The notes under the pieces are model-generated. The model was not told the origin of the DNA. It did not search any database and saw nothing but the letters and a program-made list of their open reading frames with translations. Positions 59,936-64,000 of a stretch of 64,000 bases of DNA are shown here, in pieces (position 1 is the first letter of the stretch; each line of letters begins with the position of its first letter). The DNA lies in contig NW_027174133.1 in the NCBI RefSeq assembly GCF_000499845.2, positions 1 to 64,000 on the forward strand, read 5' to 3'. The position numbers were made by a program, and so were the translations under genes. The DNA comes from Phaseolus vulgaris (lineage: Eukaryota > Streptophyta > Magnoliopsida > Fabales > Fabaceae).

Positions 59936-61255
59936 ATGGCTCACACAAAATCCACCACGAACCCTCCTTCTTCGTCGCGAAACCCTCCACCCTAAGCGCG
60001 TAGGGTTGCTCCTGGGGCAAATCCTCCACCAGCGCGCAATCCACCACGAGCCTCTGATGCTTCTTCTAACCAGGTTGAGAGGCCTGCAACTTCTCACGCC
60101 AACCCCGCTCAGGCAACTCCGCCGGTCGCCGGAGGGGCCTCCCTACCTCCAAAAGACTACAAGAAACTCTACCCTTGGGCCACCTCAACTTTGTTAAAAG
60201 AAACTTCTTAAATAAACACGGAGTTGGGCGTGCACCGATTAAGGAAATGGGACCAATACGAGCTCACATTCCATAAGGAGCACGACAACAAAGTAGCCGT
60301 GCTGCCCTGCTTCCCAGGTGAACCGATTTGCGCGGATGATAAAGGGAACAACGGCGAGTCGTTCTGCTTTATCTACGCCACCTTCTTCAAGAAAGTGAAG
60401 CTCAGGCTTCCTTTTACCCGCTTCGAGAGAGAGCTACTAACAAAGCTCAACATCGCCCCTGCCCAGCTTCATCCCAACAGCTGGGCGTTCGTGAGGGCGT
60501 TCCAAATCATGTGTGCCCACTTGGGGCTGCCAGCTTCAGTTGACGTCTTCCTGTTTCTGTTCGAGGCTAAGAATCCCGGAGATTGCCTCTGGGTTAGCTT
60601 AAACGGGATTGCTGGGAGGTCAATCCTCTCGATCTTCCAGCAATCTTACAAAGACTGGAAAGGAAAGTTCGTCAAGGTGCGCCCAAACGAGCAAGACCCT
60701 TCCCTGCTCGACGGCTTCCCCTTGTACTGGGTACACAAGGGGAACAAAGACTCCAAAGAAAGCTTCAGGAGGCCAAGGAGCCTCGACAACATGGGGGAGT
60801 TGGACAAGGATCTCTGCCTTTTCTGGAAGAGCGTAGCAGCCGCCAACATCACTTTCCCTACCGCCTCAATAATCTCCTTCGAGTTCCTCGAGGGCCAACT
60901 TGAAGCTCACATAGGTTAGCCCTTATCTTGACACCAAGGCCTTCGCTTCGTGCTGGAATTGACTTTGCATTTCTACCATCTATCATTTGGCGTTCTGTTT
61001 GTTGTGTACTGGCCTTGATTTTTAATCCATGTGCTACTTGTTTGCGTTATTTCTGCGTGCATATACTTGTATAACCTATTTCTGCTTTGGGGCCTACTCA
61101 TCTGTTTTCTACCCTGTGCAAACCTCATGTTTGGAAAAGGCAAACTGGCTGAACTGAGGGCGATCGCCCGATCTCACAAGTTGGCGGCGGGCTCCCAAAC
61201 CGTGCCCAACTCAGTGGTGGAGATCGCCGTTGCTCAGGGCAAAACTCCCCCCCGA
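59936..61255 (+). pseudogene. Antisense ORF of fragment B (PF04195-like, broken)
   Basis: Homologous to 25605-26963. The first exon (59936-60914) has two in-frame TAA stops, at 59993-59995 (codon 20, CAA in fragment A) and 60209-60211 (codon 92, TCA in fragment A). The intron donor ATAG|GTTAGC at 60915 is kept, but the acceptor reads GTGCAA instead of GTGCAG (change at 61121), so normal splicing should fail. The second exon (61122-61255) is intact up to the point where the copy 3 LTR interrupts it, 134 bases in. The domain blocks 'RLPFTRFERELLTKLN' and 'LHPNSWAFVRAFQIMC' remain identical to fragment A, so decay is recent. It cannot make the full protein. Confidence 0.75.
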
Positions 61256-61302
61256 TGATGGAGGAGGGCCCAAGCTCACCACACGATGAAAGCCAAGCCT
61301 CC

Positions 61303-61450
61303 AAGACTAGACGGTCTAGCCTATGATGAGGAGCGTCTAGACTCAAAAAGGAGCGTCTAGCCCATGAAGAGGAGCGTCTAGGCCATGATGAGGAGCGGCT
61401 ACATAAGGAGCGTCTAGGCCATGATGAGGATTCCTTCTAGACCGTCTAGC
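61303..61450 (+). repeat. U3 tandem repeats of copy 3
   Basis: Units built on 'gaggagcgtctaggccatgat', opened by agacggtctag and closed by tagaccgtctag. It is the counterpart of the clusters in copy 2, with a different number and order of units. Confidence 0.7.
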
Positions 61451-61725
61451 TTCACATACACATGGGTCAAAGCTACGGTTTTGGGAAGAGAAGACCTTTG
61501 TAATTGTTACATAAAGGCCCATTAGGGGTGCTTAGTAATTAGAGTAGTGTAGAAAGCATATTTGTGTGAACATTCTAGAAAGACCATGGAGGGGGTGAGC
61601 ATAAAAACTAGACACACCCCTCCCCATGTGCTCATTTGTGCACCCATGTGCCATGTGCACCCATGTGCTTCACATTTACATTTCATTTGGCTAGCATTAG
61701 GGTTGCATTATGGTCCTCCTTAGCC

Positions 61726-61732
61726 TATAAAA
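61726..61732 (+). promoter_or_regulatory. TATA box in LTR of copy 3
   Basis: TATAAAA in 'cctataaaaggaggag', upstream of 'tgctgccaattttgtgcact', the probable R region. Confidence 0.6.
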
Positions 61733-62002
61733 GGAGGAGTCTACACCTTGTATTTTCAAGTTTAATTGAGTATTGTTATGCTGCCAATTTTGTGCACTAG
61801 CTTTACTTCTCCTAGAAATCTAGGCTATAAACTTCAATCCTTCACCTTTCTCCCTTGAGCTGGCCAAACCTCTCAAACCCATACTCATCATGCACCTTCA
61901 AAGCCAACACAACTCCTAGGAGGGCTTTGTTTCACTCACCCATTGCTTCCGCATCACTTTCACTACTTTGATTCAAGAAGAACACATGAAAATGCCATCA
62001 TT

Positions 62003-62020
62003 TGGTATCAGAGCTTTTGG
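62003..62020 (+). other. Primer-binding site of copy 3 (initiator tRNA-Met)
   Basis: TGGTATCAGAGC then ttttgg, two bases after the LTR. The first 12 bases are the standard plant complement of the initiator tRNA-Met 3' end. Confidence 0.85.
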
Positions 62021-63871
62021 TTCTTCAAGATGAGTAGCTTGGTCTTTTAATTTCAGTTCTTCTTTATTTCATCTTTGTCATTTCAATTCCTTACTTGTCT
62101 TGCTGTTTTTATATTTTAAATTGTTCTTGGTGTGCTTATGGAAGATCCAACCAAAGCACAATTGTTCAATTGATCTTGAACAAATTCTGTGCAGCTTGTG
62201 ATAGGATTCCTTACACCATTGTGTGGCTGTTTTTCTTTTAGGAAATTGAGTCCTTATTGCTTTCTTATAATTGCTTCATTTTATGCTTTGAGTCTTTATT
62301 TTCTGAATCTATAAATGTTGTGTCAAGTCATGTGAATCCATATTTGTCAACAATTCTTAGTAGTCCTATTATTGGCTTGATTGTTTCTTGTTTTTGGGTC
62401 TCTTTATATTGCTTTAATCTGCTGTTATTTTGATCCTTTGGTGCTTTTTATTTTTAGTTTGAGTTCATAATTGTGTCTTAGTTCTTACACAATTTCCATT
62501 CTTACATTTCCATTGTGTTAATTTTGGTTATCTTGCTGTTTTCTTCCAGTTTTCCAGATTTCCCCTGTATCATCTCTCTGTTCTGGGCTGTTTTGTTTAA
62601 AAAAAATATTTCCACCCATAGGAAAATTCTGATTTTCTGGAAAATGTAAGTTTAAAGTGTTATAGAAAAGACAAAAAAAGAATGAGGTCAAAAGAAGCAA
62701 CAGAAAAAAAATGATAAATCTTACAAAATCAGAGTGCAAATCTTGAGCGCTCCAGCTGGCCTAACTGCACACCAAATTTGCAAAAATTATTAAAAAAAAA
62801 TGGTGCATGCGTTTTAGGTGATTCCAAAGCCAAAATTTAGATAAGATCCTGAATTTTCTTGCATCCAAATTTCAGAAACAAATTTTACAATTACAGCTCA
62901 GCATAAATCGGGGAACAAACACGTTTTCTGGCCCACAACATTTTCCAGTGGTGCTGTTTTTTTTATTTGGTCATCTAATCTAGTGCTTTTCTTTAGGAAT
63001 TCCTTTTGTGTGCCAACTTTTATTGAGTACCTTTAATTGTTTGCTTTAATTTCTTGAATCTCTTTCTAAGTTGTCATATTATAAATCCTTTTGGTAGTAC
63101 TGTTTTTCTTTCAATTAAATTTGTTTCTTGCTTTTGTTTCTTGACCTCTCATTTTGGGTGCTGGAATTTAATTCTCCCTTGGTGCTTATGTGCATGGAAT
63201 TTGACTTGGTTTAAGGTTAAGCCCTTGTGAATAGGTGCTGGAAATTGGAGAATTAAAGCCAACTTTCTAAGGAGGAGTCAAAGCTAAGGCCGAAACAAGC
63301 TTTCTTGAAACAAACACTACAAACACCTAGAAGATCAACAATCAAGACAACAAAGAAAGTGCACTAACCAAAAAGAGGAACAACAAAGGGGGTTTTCTTA
63401 TCTCCTTTACAACTTGGTTTATTGTTAATTACCTCTTTTAAATTACGTTTTAGACGGTGAGTGTGTCTTCAAGGGCTCAAAGTGTCCAAGAAGCCTCACC
63501 TAGGGCCGAATAGCATAGTAATTTTGCTTAGTAATTTGTTGCTTGTTTGAACTTGTTTTTCTTTTGTTTTGGTAGAAACGTTTTGCATGCTTAGTATTGT
63601 TTAATTTTGTGCTATACCGACTAGCTTTGCTGCATATCTAGCTTACATTGTTTTCTTGCATTAAAATCTGATTTCTCAACTTAATTGTGTTCCAAGTGGT
63701 TTACTAAGAGAAAGCTTTGTGTGAAGACATTGAGGGATAGTTTTTGGCTAAGGCAAAGGCTTGGTATTTAAGTAGTCCACTGTGACTCACCTCCCTTACC
63801 TGGAAAACTACCTTCTTTGACTTTCCTAAGTTTTCTCAAGGTAAAATACTTGTATACACAAAGCTTTAGCC
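62021..63871 (+). other. Leader of copy 3
   Basis: About 1.85 kb without a credible ORF, collinear with the reverse complement of 7875-9719 in copy 2. A minus-strand open frame at 62518-62739 mirrors one in copy 2's leader only because the DNA is homologous; it has no protein-like features. Confidence 0.6.
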
Positions 63872-64000
63872 ATGTCTTCTTCTTCTCATTCTACAAAGTC
63901 TATTGGAAGTGAATTAAAATCTTTAAAAACTCTTTTGAAAGAAGTTTCACAAACTGTGCAATCAATTGCATATAGACAATTGGAGAGTGAGACTAAACTT
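63872..64000 (+). CDS. Gag, N-terminal 43 codons of copy 3 (cut by window end)
   Basis: Starts MSSSSHSTKSIGSELKSLKT and continues with LLKEVSQTVQSIAYRQLESE, matching the first residues of the copy 2 polyprotein (MSSSSHSPKSMESEVKSLKT) with about a quarter of positions changed. The frame is open to the last base. It confirms the Gag start used in copy 2. Whether the rest of the element encodes a full Gag-Pol cannot be seen. Confidence 0.75.
   Translation, partial: MSSSSHSTKSIGSELKSLKTLLKEVSQTVQSIAYRQLESETKL

Larger units (their letters stand above)
58390..61255 (-). mobile_element. Tat-like element, truncated 3' end (fragment B)
   Basis: Near-identical twin of fragment A, with LTR 58390-59334, polypurine tract 59335-59350 and the antisense ORF on +. 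The satellite junction base and the variants of the flanking satellite unit are the same as in A. It ends at 61255 where copy 3 is inserted; the rest may lie beyond the window. Its antisense ORF is broken. Confidence 0.7.
61256..62000 (+). repeat. 5' LTR of copy 3
   Basis: 745 bases, TGATGG...CCATCA, followed two bases later by the primer-binding site, which identifies it as the 5' LTR. Confidence 0.85.
61256..64000 (+). mobile_element. Gag-family LTR retroelement, copy 3 (5' part)
   Basis: On the + strand: 5' LTR (61256-62000), primer-binding site (62003), a leader of about 1.85 kb and the first 43 codons of Gag at the window edge. LTR ends, leader and Gag start match copy 2, but the LTR is 40 bases longer and differs in its U3 repeats and elsewhere, so it is another subfamily member and not a recent sister. 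It is inserted in the second exon of the antisense ORF of fragment B; the left flank is cccga. Confidence 0.8.

Overview
This window is plant repeat DNA, with no convincing host gene, rRNA gene or tRNA gene. The evidence for a plant is a set of nested Ty3/gypsy LTR retroelements, one with a primer-binding site complementary to initiator tRNA-Met, two element families carrying plant-type Gag or PF04195-like proteins, and a very AT-rich complex satellite with roughly 500-base units. A eudicot, perhaps a legume, is a reasonable guess, but that guess rests on remembered family resemblance and not on a search. Such satellite blocks are usually subtelomeric or pericentromeric.

Layout. (1) 1-2290: the 3' part of a + strand Gag-only LTR element (copy 1), with a Gag-like ORF, polypurine tract (PPT) and 3' LTR. 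(2) 2291-13566: debris of Tat/Ogre-like elements. It contains a degenerate LTR-related stretch (2291-3453), an antisense spliced ORF (PF04195-like N-terminus, coiled-coil C-terminus) and an intact-looking PPT plus 3' LTR (12259-13566). This ORF is split by a complete 6.0 kb minus-strand Gag-family element (copy 2, 4448-10444) with two LTRs that look identical. (3) 13567-24057: satellite array 1. (4) 24058-27045: truncated 3' end of a minus-strand Tat-like element (fragment A) with its antisense spliced ORF on the + strand. (5) 27046-58389: satellite array 2, with several nested levels of higher-order repeat. (6) 58390-61255: fragment B, a near-identical twin of fragment A that shares its exact satellite junction but has a broken ORF. 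(7) 61256-64000: the 5' part of another Gag-family element (copy 3), inserted into fragment B and running off the window.

The satellite is modular. A unique spacer of about 118 bases is followed by one to five related subunits of about 100 bases, so unit lengths fall into steps near 220, 320, 410, 510-524 and 610. In array 2 these units form 1034/1045-base dimers and a duplicated block of about 5.1 kb. The array centre is homogeneous and its right edge is more diverged.

The elements form a hierarchy. Tat-like elements lie in the satellite, and Gag-family elements lie in the antisense ORFs of the Tat-like elements. The most interesting signals are: the conserved two-intron structure of the antisense ORF; two Gag-family insertions at nearly the same place (127 and 134 bases into the second coding exon) of two separate copies of that ORF; copy 2's fused Gag-protease-integrase-remnant ORF of 891 codons; and the shared junction showing that satellite and insertion were duplicated together. 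All repeat counts and alignments were made by eye and should be recomputed.
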